Below, piece by piece: positions 10,353-20,492 of a stretch of 26,173 nt of DNA. Every line of letters begins with the position of its first letter. Position 1 is the stretch's first letter. Source of the DNA: Fomitopsis serialis (taxonomy: Eukaryota; Basidiomycota; Agaricomycetes; Polyporales; Fomitopsidaceae). The stretch spans positions 1 through 26,173 of the forward strand of contig NW_025955464.1 in NCBI RefSeq assembly GCF_022376445.1, written 5' to 3'. Below the pieces are notes generated by a model. The model was not told the DNA's origin. It made no database searches and saw nothing but the letters and a program-made list of their open reading frames with translations. The position numbers were made by a program, and so were the translations under genes.

Positions 10353-10476
10353 CTTGACAGCAGTGCATACAAGGGATATCGCGTGCTGGAAGGACAGGTC
10401 TGCCGTGATCGTGAGGCCGGATAATTTCTTTGCGCTATTGACGGTCTCTGGAGAAGAAGATATTAGTACAGCGTGA
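10353..10476 (+). pseudogene. Third FAD monooxygenase fragment (extreme C-terminus)
   Basis: Reading + strand gives LDSSAYKGYRVLEGQ and, one frame over, VIVRPDNFFALLTVSGEED, then a TGA at 10474-10476. This matches the end of the intact monooxygenase (VAYAEYGMSEGQ, then IVIVRPDGFVGAVTSGEEG near 4966-5065). One frameshift separates the two halves. Only the last 40 or so residues survive. Residues differ enough from the intact gene to suggest an older, separate paralogue. Confidence 0.82.
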
Positions 10477-10657
10477 TTGCATTGATTGGGATTGGGCTGC
10501 AGTCTCCCGCAGATAGCCTTCAAAACTTTGAGTTGTCTGCACGTTGAGTGGCATATCAGCATCGACCATTTGAGTTCTGTACATACACTAAAGTTACACG
10601 AACATGCACCGCAAAGCGTAGGTCAGATCGAGACGTCAGTACTTACTTCTATGTCTA

Positions 10658-13600
10658 CTACAGTAGCAGAGCAAGGAGCAACTCGGAGGCATCACCCATA
10701 GCCTTACATACCAACCTGTTCAGCTGCTCTCCATTAAGCTGCGTGCCCTTCAACATAATCGTGACCAAGATTAGAGCGTTCGATGAATGCAACGCGATGA
10801 CATCAAGAATCTCCATAATCGGGGAGAATCCAGCATCGAAAACATCTGGTGAGCAGAGCCCCTTTGACGCGACGCGGGAGAAGAAGTCTCCGACGAGCCG
10901 TGAATCCGCTACACCAGAGACGGCTGCGAACGACACCAGCCTGTTGACCAAGCGCCACCGATGTTCAAGAGGAAGCTTGCGCAGATATGCCTCGCCTTCG
11001 TCCAAGCTGCGGGAACCGAAGAACTGCTTCGCATGCGCGCTCAGATGCAGTTTTACCAGTTCCTCGCTCAAAGGCGCGCAGGCTTCTTCGTCATAGTCTG
11101 CAGCTTGTCTTGCAGGCATCCCCTTGTTCTCGACGGATTCTTGAAGGGGCTGTGGAGGGGAATACACTGGCGATCGTGAACCTTGCGGTACTGGTGGTAC
11201 TGCTGTAGAGGTGATTCCCACGCTTGCTGGCTGTGGCATTTGCGACCAGTCCGTCGCCGCCGGACCACTGGGCCCTCGCGCACTGCACGACGAGTAGTGA
11301 TCTACATGTTTATCGGCAGCGAAAGCATTCTCTTCCTGTCCGTGACGGTGGAAACCGCTGAAGTCACCTGAAGACGAAGACAATGAGATTGAAGACACCG
11401 ATGATGGACTGAGCGAAGTCGTGTACGAGGACCAGGCGCGGTGTGGAGGGCTAGGAAGGAGCGTGGGTTCATCGAGTTGTTTGGGCTGGGCCGTCGCGTC
11501 CTTTCTGTATAGCTGGCTGAAGTGAGTCGGGCCCAGATGAAGAAAGGGTTCACCAGTGCTATGGACTGGGTGCTGCTCGCGCTGCTCATCGGCGGAAGCT
11601 GGCCCGAGCGGTCCGATATCATGCGTGTGTTGGGCAGCCTGGTCCTCCATGGGGTCGTCCTTCGCGGCTTGTACATGTGCGATGATGGGACGCGGAACCA
11701 ACCGGCGTTCACACAACCGGATGTCGTCCTACGAAGAATCAGACGAGAGCGGCTTCAGCATTCGTGATACTTACACGACGTGTGGACTGCCTGCACGAAT
11801 CGACGTTCGCAAGCCTTTCAAATGACTTGGCACAGACCATAGACTTGCTCACAAGCCGGGTCCATCGCTCCTCGTCAAGCTGCGCGCCCTTTATCATGTC
11901 AGCCATCAGGTCGAGTGCCTTCGGCGCGTCAATGACAATGTCGTCAAGGATCTCGGCGGTCGGTGCGAAACCCTTCTCGAAGGCCTCTGGTGAACAGAGA
12001 TCCTTCGACACCGCCCGAGAGAACAAGTCGCCTACGAGCCGCGCGTCGCTGTCATTTGACTCGATCGCAGAGGTAACAAGCTTGTCCACGAGCAGCCATC
12101 GGTGCTCTGAAGGAAGCTTGCTGAAGTACACTTCAGCCTCGTCCAGATCGCGGATGCTGAAGAACTCCTTCGAGTCTTCGCCAACGCGGGTCTTCGCCTC
12201 CTCAGACATCGATAGTGCATTGGAGCCTATTAGTCGATCCGGCGTCGAGCAGTCCAGCGTCTCGTCGCGCCGAGGCAAGGTACATGGAAGTAGATTCGGC
12301 TTCCTGCGCTGTGGCGGAACATCGGGCACGCCAGCGGAGCCGAAGTCGACACTGGCATCGCGGCTGAGTGTCCAAGTCCGTGCGCTCGCAGTGTCTGCAG
12401 CGGGCTCTGGGTCCTCCATCATGTCCGAGAGCTCCCGAAATGATGGCGATGCGGTCTCATGCATGTTCTTCACAAGAACACCCGTATGACCACAGGTCAT
12501 AGAGTTGGTTTTGTCTAAGTTAGATACGTCGCCTGCCTTTGCGGGCATACGACGAGGGGTACTTTCGGCGACGGACCTGCCATCGGGATCTAGGCCGACC
12601 TGCGAATGCGTAGCAATCGCAGCCTCTGCCTCGAGCTCAGGCTTCCCCATCACCTTCGAGAACAAATGCGAGCCCCATGACGATGGCGAGGATTCGTGCT
12701 TGTTCTTCTCCTTCGCAAACACACCCGTAGAATCAAAGGTCGTGGAGTTTGTATTTCTGATCTCGCAGAGGTTGTCCAAGGCACCCGCCTTTACGGGCAC
12801 ACGCCGAGAGGCGTTGTCAACAGAGGACCAGTCATCAAACTCGGCTTGCGCCAGCTCACAATGGTCACCGTCACGCTTGCTGCCACTGTACGACATGCTA
12901 TGCGCCCGGTTCGCAGCGGTCTCCCTCGCGGCTCGTGCATGGACAGCAGCAATCGTAGTGGGGGTGGCAGCCAGCTTACGCGGTACCCACTTGCGTTCGC
13001 GCAACTCAACGAGATGGTGTAGGGGTGTTAGACGCGAGCACTTATCTGACTTAGGAATTACTCACGAGAAGCATAAACTGCATACTACGTGAGTTAACGT
13101 TCCCATTCTTCGTCAACTCCTTCATGCGCGCGAAGTAAGGATCCATATGCGCACGGGCTCTCGGCGTGTCAAGCGACTTGCCGACGGACGTGAGGAGCTT
13201 GCAGAGACTCTCGATCTCCTCCTCCTCGGGATTCTCGACGTTACCCAGGAGCTTTTTGACACATTCGTGCGTGATACGCTCCGTGAGCATCTGGAGCTTG
13301 AACAGCTCACCGATGAACTTGATAAGACCGAGACCTTGCCGCTTAGCCTTCTGCGCAGCATAGTATTCTTCTGAATACAGTGCAGTCTCGCCATCCTCGT
13401 CCTTGTCAGCGGCGTCCCTGGCTGCCCGGTCCGCGGTGGCCTTGGTGGCTGCGGCCGCGGCAGTGCTTTCCTTCGCAGCCCATCCGTGCTCGAAGTCTTC
13501 CTGGCACCCGTTGAGGAGATATTTACGGAAGAGCTGACCACCCGCAATGGGTTTACCCTCCACGTTCTTGATACCCTCGTCCTGGACCTTCGGGCTAATC

Positions 13601-14190
13601 TGCTCCATCATCTTGCGGCACAACCGCGCGTACATCTCCGACCACCTTGCCCCATCTGTTGCATTCCCTAACACGAGCCGGATAACCTGGATGAGCGTCC
13701 GCCCATCGTGCTCGTATTCTGACTTATTCGCCCATGCGATGATTTGGTCAGAGAGCGAGTCAAAGCGCTCCATCGTAAGCTTGTTGAGCAGCGCGCGGAC
13801 CTTGCGGTCGACGACGTCCGGCGAGTTCTGGCTAGGACCTGCGTGCTCCTGTATCTCCCGGATGCCCGCCCGCTGCGAACGGTCTACAGAGTTGCCGAGT
13901 GTGGTGCTCGAAGCGGTCGCACTCTCCGTCGTGCTTCTAGGCTGGTTCAACATTGGGGAGATGTACGGGGAGGATGACAGTGACGGGAGCGCATGGCGAC
14001 TGTGCGGCACGCGAGGGTAAGATCTGTTCAAGATGGGTGGTTCCCCACTCGGGATTTGAAAAAGGGTTCTAACATCGAACTTGTTCTGGGACGTGGCGGA
14101 TTTGGGAGATTGTGTGGACGAGACAGGTGAGTGGCCCTTCAGCGTGACCTGGACGGGTTCCGACGCAGAGAGCATCTCCGAGTCTGACAT
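10658..14190 (-). CDS. Short eIF4G-like protein: MIF4G plus two MA3 domains
   Basis: Three open exons on the minus strand: 14190-13066 (375 codons), 13004-11775 (410 codons), 11728-10658 (357 codons with stop); introns are 61 and 46 nt and all are phase 0, giving 1141 aa. Exon 1 holds a conserved eIF4G MIF4G domain from about residue 125 (VDRKVRALLNKLTMERFDSL, GKPIAGGQLFRKYLLN, LGLIKFIGELFKLQMLTERI). MIF4G domains recruit eIF4A and eIF3 to mRNA. Exon 2 begins LRERKWVPRK, has a Ser/Thr-rich linker with an 83-residue tandem duplication, then an MA3 domain (about 642-775). Exon 3 begins DDIRLCERRLVPRP, has another linker, then a second MA3 domain (EELVKLHLSAHAKQFF onward). The usual long N-terminal half is absent; the nearest thing to an eIF4E-binding YxxxxL-hydrophobic site is YISPMLN, with a polar last residue. 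So it resembles p97/DAP5-type short eIF4G, by analogy only. The start codon is the least certain point; the frame is open upstream to 14463, and a CTAAC...CAG at about 14260-14280 could be a leader-intron end. The end at 10658 is also tentative. Confidence 0.8.
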
Positions 14191-15594
14191 GGTCGTTGAA
14201 ATCGACGCGGAAGTGCGCGCAGGGACGTCACCCGTGAATGGCGACGTTGAAGCAGCAAAATCTGAGACCCGGTTAGTGCAGCGCCCAGTGATGAATATGG
14301 CCGTACCTAGCACTGCAGTGCTCCTCGAGCATTGTGCACGCTCACACGTTCCGCCACGAAACGGCTTGCACCCTGCACCCACACAATTTCCTTGCAAGCA
14401 AAATTGGTCTGGCGAGTGTGAGGCAGATAGATACACCGAGGGCCTATGGTCCGTATAACTCATTGTTTGCCTTGCTGAGAAGTATTCACTGGACTAAAGA
14501 TTTGTTGCGACGACCAGTGAGCATTATTCCGACAACATATGAGAAGCAGAAGTCGGATACGTACGTAGTACAGATGAATGCGAAGTTACGCAAGGCCACG
14601 TGGAAGGTTAACACCTAGACGATGACGAAGTAGCCAGTCTGGACCCTGGAGCAAGGGTGTTTGGGGCGAAACTGGATTGGAATTGAGATCACTGAGCCAA
14701 ACGGATAAAGCTTTGGAAAACATACCTTCCGAGAAAACCGATAGGACGACGGTGAATGGGACTGAGTGTGTGCGGGACTGGGACCTCGTCGCAAGCCGGC
14801 GTGTTCAGCTAACCTGTTCCTCGTCACCAGTCCCTATGAAGTACGATAGCGCATGACAGAGATAAACCTTATCACCTGCAGGCAGTCATGGGGCAACCCA
14901 GTGCAACACGTAACTGAGATTTCAAAGCGAGCTGACCAGCTGGGTACTTAGTCGAGCATCCGTAATTTATGAGTCGTTCGTCCCACACCTCTCAGAAGCT
15001 CGGTGCAGTTTAGGCTGCATAAAGTTGAATGAGGATTCGAGCTTGCCGCATCAATATTGGCACCAGGTACCGGAATCTAGGACGCAAGGCCCAAATCAAG
15101 AGCGGCATGTCCAAGAAGCCTCCAGCGCTGCAAGTACTGAGTTAGAGTTCATGACAGCTTGAGGCCAGCGCCGCCGCGCCGGATAGCGGTTGCCATCCCA
15201 AGACATATTCAGTACAGGCCAGCGGCGAAGATGTTATGATGCCTGACAAGATGGAGAGAGCGTTGCGGCAGAGTCTATCAAGCACGACGAGTCGACAACC
15301 GCTGGTTCCAACTGACTTGAGGAGGAGCGTGCACATGTACAGCGCCGAAACGGCCGGATGATGCAATTACATAAGCATACCGCCTCAGCCAATGCGGGCC
15401 TGCCGCAAAACCGCCACCGTGACTCGGAACTCACATAACTTACTGTACAACGAAACGAACTGACTTGCACTGCGGCACACACTAAGTAGTAGTATGCTCT
15501 GGGTGCTTAGATCGCAGCCAACTTGCCTCATGAAGCCGGCGGATCTGCAAGCTCACAATGTAATGAGTGTCAAAAAATTCGTTGTCCAATGATA
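14191..15594. other. Gene-poor region with eIF4G-like promoter
   Basis: It contains the upstream region of the eIF4G-like gene and the downstream region of the kinase-like gene. I found no exon pairs, no recognisable protein and no RNA gene. Short minus-strand open frames (14615-14827, 15142-15366) carry no motif. The last part (15482-15594) is open in the alternative frame of the kinase-like gene. Confidence 0.5.
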
Positions 15595-16627
15595 TTAACC
15601 CATATAACGCTGTCTCAAAAATGCATTGTAACCCTCTTGGACGATCCCTTCGCCGGCTTCGAGGTACCGCCAACCCTCGGTCCCCCTTCGGAGGAGGCGC
15701 GGTCCTACAGAAGCCATGCGACGAGAACATGTGGTACGCCTCCGCCTCAATATGTGCTTGGTTAGGCTGGACAAGTGTCCCATCAGGACAACGACGTCGC
15801 ACCGACTTCGAGTTAACGAGCTTACCGGTGTATGCGAGTACCTTGCCTGCCCCCAGTCAATCAGATGGGCAACTGACATGTGGTCGTCGAAGAGGACGTT
15901 CTGCGGGTTGGGATCGTTCTGCAGCCAGCCATGTGTATGTTGCCAGTAGTGCACCATCGTCGCCGCCGCCAACTGCGCAGCATGACGAAGCATGGCATCG
16001 CAGTGCACCGGGTCATGCGCTACGTGCCTGAACGCGCCCGTCTGTGTGATGTGCATGCCGGGCGACCTCTGGACGATCATCCACCGCCTGCCCGTAGAGT
16101 CCAGTCCGCTGAACTTTACAGCACCAGCCTGCACAATAGTCAAAAGGAGAGGTTCGGGCAGCAAGGGAAAACTCACGGCAGTCGTGGCATGCAGTTCGTT
16201 CTCCGCGACGTTCGTCTTTGCGAAGTCACCGTGCATAGGTCCGGGTGTTGCTACGGTGTAGACTATACTGTGCGAGTTTCCCTGGTTTGCGAACCTCTCC
16301 AGATGAAGTTCGTGGCCCTGCAGGTGGATTACCAACACCTCTGGGACACAGATGAGCTTCTGATGAGAACGGCTTGCGAAGGAATTAATGTACGTACGCC
16401 CTGCGCGCTTCCATAAAGACATAAAGTCATCTTGGAGATCTGGCGACCGCTGGACAATGTCGCTGAAATCACGCAGCGCGAGGTCTAGTTCTCCCTGAGA
16501 ACACAAGTGGTAGGTAAGTCAACTCTTAGCTAGACAGTCCCTCGAGACTCACCTGATAGCGCGCAGGTGCACTATAGACAAACAGCGTAAGACATGACAA
16601 GAGGGAGAGGAGTAGAGGCAAATGCAT
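15595..16627 (-). CDS. Secreted or ER-targeted kinase-like protein, one frameshift
   Basis: Exons on the minus strand: 16627-16553, 16494-16177, 16128-15826, then 15766-15595. The first exon encodes a signal peptide (MHLPLLLSLLSCLTLFVYSA), so the product should enter the secretory pathway. The body has a protein-kinase/APH-like fold: RRWMIVQRSPG near the hinge, a catalytic loop LQNDPNPQNVLFDD with the Asp and the Asn four residues on, and LIDWGQAR at the DFG position. The usual His/Arg before the catalytic Asp is replaced by Gln-Asn. In the last exon the frame starts as PNQAHIEAEAYHMFSSHGF but the conserved-looking end GWRYLEAGEGIVQEGYNAFL is one frame away. Removing one base from the CCC run at 15674-15676 makes the exons sum to exactly 289 codons (288 aa). 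As it stands the gene reads on to 15482. The 48-nt intron 16129-16176 is a multiple of three and could be retained. Substrate unknown. Confidence 0.7.
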
Positions 16628-16710
16628 TATGAGAGAAACGAAATGAATAGGCTAGAAGGAGAAAGAGGTGGAACCGGCCACGCTGGAGGTGTATCCCGTA
16701 CTCGCCTGGC

Positions 16711-16717
16711 TTTTATA
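16711..16717 (-). promoter_or_regulatory. TATA box of the secreted kinase-like gene
   Basis: The minus strand reads TATAAAA here, 83 bp upstream of the ATG at 16627, in the right orientation and at normal spacing. Confidence 0.5.
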
Positions 16718-18034
16718 CAACTGGCAAACGCCTAGATGACTGTTCCTTGTCTCAAAGTCTACCGACGGTCACTGACCATCGATCAAGGCGGGGACCGCGG
16801 ATCACTTGCAGGGCGCGCACCAAGCACATGGAAAGCGAAATCTGGTGAAGCAGTGTGAAGGTGAAGCGCAACTTGCAAGTCAAGCGACCAAAGAGTCCGG
16901 CGTCCGCTTCAACTCTTTCTCCAAACACCAGTGGTCTATGCGGCTTCTATGGATTCCTAGATTGGACATCCGGACCCTGGTGGCGGTCGAGGATCAGTGG
17001 TTGGTAACGGATCAGTGTGCCAGACCAATGTGTTCTGTGGATCAACAGATTCTGTCAATCTATATGTGTGAGACAGGTCTGAGATCTATATTTGGGCGCT
17101 GATTGCCCTCGAGCTCACGATCACAGCTACATGCGAGAAAGCTGTGTCCAACGAAGAGCCCTGAAGGCCCGACGAGCTTCCTTGTACTTACGTCGGCCCA
17201 AGCTGAGGCAACACGAAATCTGGACTGCGAGCGATTCAGCCGAACATCTATGAATGCAAGACACCGTGGTCATACCGTCCAGGTGAGTCGCCCACGGGAG
17301 AGTACCCCACAAGCATGTCCCACACCATGGACACCGAGGAGAATAACGCCACGGTCCACATGGGCATCGATAGATACGTAACACCAACACCGTCAGGTTC
17401 GGTCAATCTCAGGCCAAGTTCGTGCGAGCCAGACCACATGCTGAGGGCACGACTGCGGCCAGAGACCTGACATCTACCTGCGCAGATGCAAGCGTATTCT
17501 TATCAGCGTGTGGCCGGCGGATGACATGTACAGCAGACGTTACCGGCTGGCACTGCGCTAGGTACGACCTCATCTTCATCCCACCACTGTGACTATGTGA
17601 GATATTGTTCCTCGGCTTCTAACCCCGAGCGAACAACTTTTTGGACGAGATGTTACTACCTCCAGTGAATCACCACGAAGTGAAACTTCGTCTTATACCG
17701 AGACCTCGATACATTGTCAGGGTGCTCGAGCACTGAAGGCTAAGTTGTCGAGTTCTTCTGGCCAGACGATCGTGCTCGGTGCATTATGATTGAGTCGGCT
17801 TCTGAGCGATGGTCGGCCGGCTAGGATTGAAGACTGAGATCCAGTAATCAGCCTCCGCGACTCAAGTGCGATGCAGACCTGAGTAGTTTTATGAGAACGA
17901 TGAGGCGTAGCGTAATGGAGATCAACACAGTACTGCATGTCGTCGGGTCCCGACAAAACAACCTCTGCCCATTTTATCGGATGGGTCTATCAAGCAACTC
18001 CTGGTGTACGTTGAAATGCCTTCAGACAGCAACA
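16718..18034. other. 1.3-kb region without a supportable gene
   Basis: Open frames on both strands are short and carry no recognisable motif. A 47-codon frame starting at the ATG near 17329 (MDTEENNATVHMGIDRY) looks mildly protein-like but has no partner exon that I could link. It probably holds the kinase-like promoter, the 3' UTR of the TMEM70-like gene and degraded sequence. Confidence 0.45.
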
Positions 18035-18869
18035 TCAGCTCCCTCCGGTGAAGCATTTCGTGAGGACAAATTGGACGTACCTGACAACTTTCCCTACTGG
18101 CCTACATGCTCCTTTCCCGTTCTCATCCCACCGTACTATCCACCGCCCGACAACGGTTCCTTGCGGCGAAAGTGTTTCAGCGATCGTCTCTTCCCGCGGC
18201 AAGGTACCTTCTTTCTTGCCCTGGTCGACCTCCTCCGCCTGTAGTTGGAATGCCTCTGCTAAGTCGAAGGTCGCGAGCGGCCTCGTAGCTGGCACCAAAA
18301 ACGCGGTGTCGTACACCCTCGTGATACGCTCGCGCAGCGGAGCGTGAGGGTCGTCATCTCAACCCCGCGCCCGCCTTCGAGCCAGCGTAGCTTGGTGACA
18401 TATGGTCGCCGGCCACGATACAAGCCCGGTGGACACTCCGTCGTCGCTACTGCCACTCCGGCGAGCGCGAAACGGCCAGACAGCGGGAGATTGGACGTGG
18501 TTTCGATCACGAAGATGAACGGCGCAAGAGAGACGGTGAGCGCGAGGGAGATAAGGAGAAGATCTTGAGCCGGCGGAAGGTGTTGGTGAGAGGCCCGTAA
18601 TATACAACATCCTCCGCGGTCGCGCCGGTGGAAACCTTGAGAGAGGGTTCCGCATTGCCTTGAGAGTCGCTGCTGGCCGACGCGGGCGTCGCCTCTGGCG
18701 GAACATTAGTAGTGAGACTCCGCTGGCTGACAGGAATCCGACCGCTGTTGTTCCTATAAGTCCATGTTACTCTTGAGACACCCGGGAGGTATCGCCGTGA
18801 TGTTATTTGAAGTAGACTAGTCGCTGGGAGGCGTGTCCGCGAGAGTAGTCGGCACGACGTGGAGAACAT
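18035..18869 (-). pseudogene. TMEM70-like mitochondrial membrane protein, frameshifted
   Basis: No introns seen. The start at 18869 gives an Arg/Ser/Thr-rich, acid-poor N-terminus (MFSTSCRLLSRTRLPATSLL), typical of mitochondrial targeting. AEDVVYYGPLTNTFRRLKIF follows, which resembles the region just before the two membrane helices of TMEM70-type proteins (human TMEM70 helps assemble ATP synthase and complex I). The frame then breaks: the first hydrophobic segment (LAPFIFVIETTSNLPLSGRF) is one frame away after about 18545-18556, and the segment VYDTAFLVPATRPLATFDLA to the end is in another frame after about 18328-18345. A compensating pair of shifts near 18440 and 18412 may exist, because STGLVSW appears in a third frame. 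No GT-AG introns can explain the breaks. Family assignment is from overall layout and is moderate. Either a pseudogene or indel errors; a housekeeping gene would be expected intact. Confidence 0.55.
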
Positions 18870-18961
18870 GGTTGGGGACGTCTAGCGCGTCTGCCAGGTC
18901 GTGTTTGCTCCGGCGCTTGCGCGCCTTGCATGTTGTCCTCATCCATCACCGTCAAGCCGCC
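18870..18961. promoter_or_regulatory. 92-bp divergent promoter, TMEM70-like / DCTN5
   Basis: The two start codons, at 18869 (-) and 18962 (+), are separated by only 92 bp, so both core promoters and both leaders must fit here or overlap the genes. No TATA box is visible on either strand. The two genes are probably co-regulated (inference). Confidence 0.6.
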
Positions 18962-19760
18962 ATGGACGCTCCCATCTACTACTCCAGAGCAGAGTACATC
19001 GAGACGGTAGCGTAATTGTGTTCAACGCGCGCATATGCGCCGTGAAATGACTCGTTTCTTGCCAGGACACGGGGAACAAAGTATCGCGTCGCGCGACCAT
19101 CGCTGGGCCGCAGAACATCATCCTTGGCGGAAAGACCATCATAGCGAGCGGTGCTATCATCCGGGGAGATTTACGTAGAACGGGGCCTGGACATGCGGTA
19201 GTCATTTCGTTGGGAAGATACTGTCTCATCGGTGAGGGCTGTGTTATGCGGTGAGTACAATGATGATGACGCGTCACATATGGATGTTAAGCACTCTGCG
19301 GCAGGCCACCGTACAAGACGTACCGCGGCAACTTCAATTACTACCCGATGAAGATTGGTGACCATGTGCACGTAGGAAACGGGTCGATCGTAGAAGCAGC
19401 CACCATTGGGAACCACGTCGAGATCGGCAAGAACTGCATAATCGTACGTGGTCGTTCTGGGTGCGCACAGCGGTGACTCTGAGAATTGCGTCGGCAGGGC
19501 AAGTTCACGATCATAAAGGACTGCGCAAAGATCGCGGATAACACTGTCATTCCGCCAAATACGGTCGTCCCTGCGCTGGCGTTGTTTGCGGGTTCGCCAG
19601 GTCCGTGCGCACGTCCTACACTACTTCCGTCATGTTCTGATGAACTACCATTCGCTTAGGCCGATTCATTGAAGACCTTCCTGAGTCTAGACAAGAGATG
19701 GTAGAAGCACATACGAAGGGCTTCTACACCCGCTTTCAACCTGCGACCACAGAACGATAA
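18962..19760 (+). CDS. DCTN5: Dynactin subunit 5 (p25), intact, 5 exons, 190 aa
   Basis: Exons: 18962-19006, 19066-19250, 19305-19443, 19498-19600, 19660-19760; introns are 59, 54, 54 and 59 nt and all phases agree. The product MDAPIYYSRAEYIET / DTGNKVSRRATIAGPQNIIL is a clear dynactin p25. It has left-handed beta-helix hexapeptide repeats (GKTIIASGAIIRGDL, RYCLIGEGCVMRPPY, MKIGDHVHVGNGSIVEAA, TIGNHVEIGKNCII), then IPPNTVVPALALFAGSPG and a C-terminal helix with LPESRQEMVEAHTKGFY. In the pointed-end complex of dynactin, p25 works with p27, p62 and Arp11 and helps dynein choose cargo such as early endosomes; the Neurospora homologue is ro-12. Length agrees with animal p25 (about 180 aa). No damage is seen. 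Confidence 0.95.
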
Positions 19761-20492
19761 GCCACTGTGTCTCCCTTTCGTGACACAGTCGTATACCCAT
19801 TTGGAGATACCACAACCTGGCCGCACCTAGGTGAGTGTCTGAGTCAATTCTGCCTTGCCGAAGGATCGAGCGATTAGAAGTCAAGCACCGACATGTGTCC
19901 ATTTAACGGGCCATGGTGAGGAGAATTCATCACCACCCTCTGACTTTTCTTTCTTTCTCGTACTCGTCGTGTTCACATTGTCGGCGAGGTTTGCTGACAA
20001 TTCGATATCTAGACCTTACTTTGTTGGACGCGAGAACTTCCGGCGCTCGCAGACGATCGCATGTAGTGTCAGTCTCGACGACATTCAGGATGATTGTAGC
20101 GTCGGGAATGCACATGCTGAGAGTCTCATTACTGGAGTGTCCTGTGAGACGGGACTCACGTCTCCATTCCGTGTAATTACCCTCACAGATCATACATGAT
20201 ATCCGTATGTACTGTAGTCTAGGGGTGACCTACACCGCTGTTGTACATTGCGATCCTTCATGAACTTTCCTGACTACCGTGTCCATCTTTCGTCCATCTT
20301 TCATGAGCACATGGAGTCCTATGTCTGTGCGCTAGCAAGGCAGCTGATTTCTACCCCGCGGGGAGGAGGTCCGGGAAACGAAACTCCGAGTCGTGAGCGC
20401 GTGAGCAGGTACCCATCACAGACCCATCATCATGCTCGTCCCCTGAATTGACCAACGCCGCTACGGCTGGTACGACCAACATCTACGACGAC
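19761..20492. other. Intergenic region between DCTN5 and the APH-type kinase
   Basis: No supported exon. Three short plus-strand frames (19855-20199, 19913-20176, 20248-20451) lack motifs and overlap one another. The frame of the next gene is open back to 20448, but without an ATG before 20493. Confidence 0.45.

Noticed and set aside
11764..12489. Long plus-strand open frame (241 codons) opposite the eIF4G-like exon 2
   Set aside because: It is the antisense of a confirmed coding exon. Its Ser-rich composition is a by-product of codon use on the other strand, and it has no motif.
12505..13092. Plus-strand open frame (195 codons) and other antisense frames to 14458
   Set aside because: They overlap the MIF4G and linker exons on the opposite strand; no domain or splice logic supports them.
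15880..16416. Plus-strand 178-codon frame opposite the kinase-like gene
   Set aside because: Antisense of the exons carrying the signal peptide, catalytic Asp and DWG motif.
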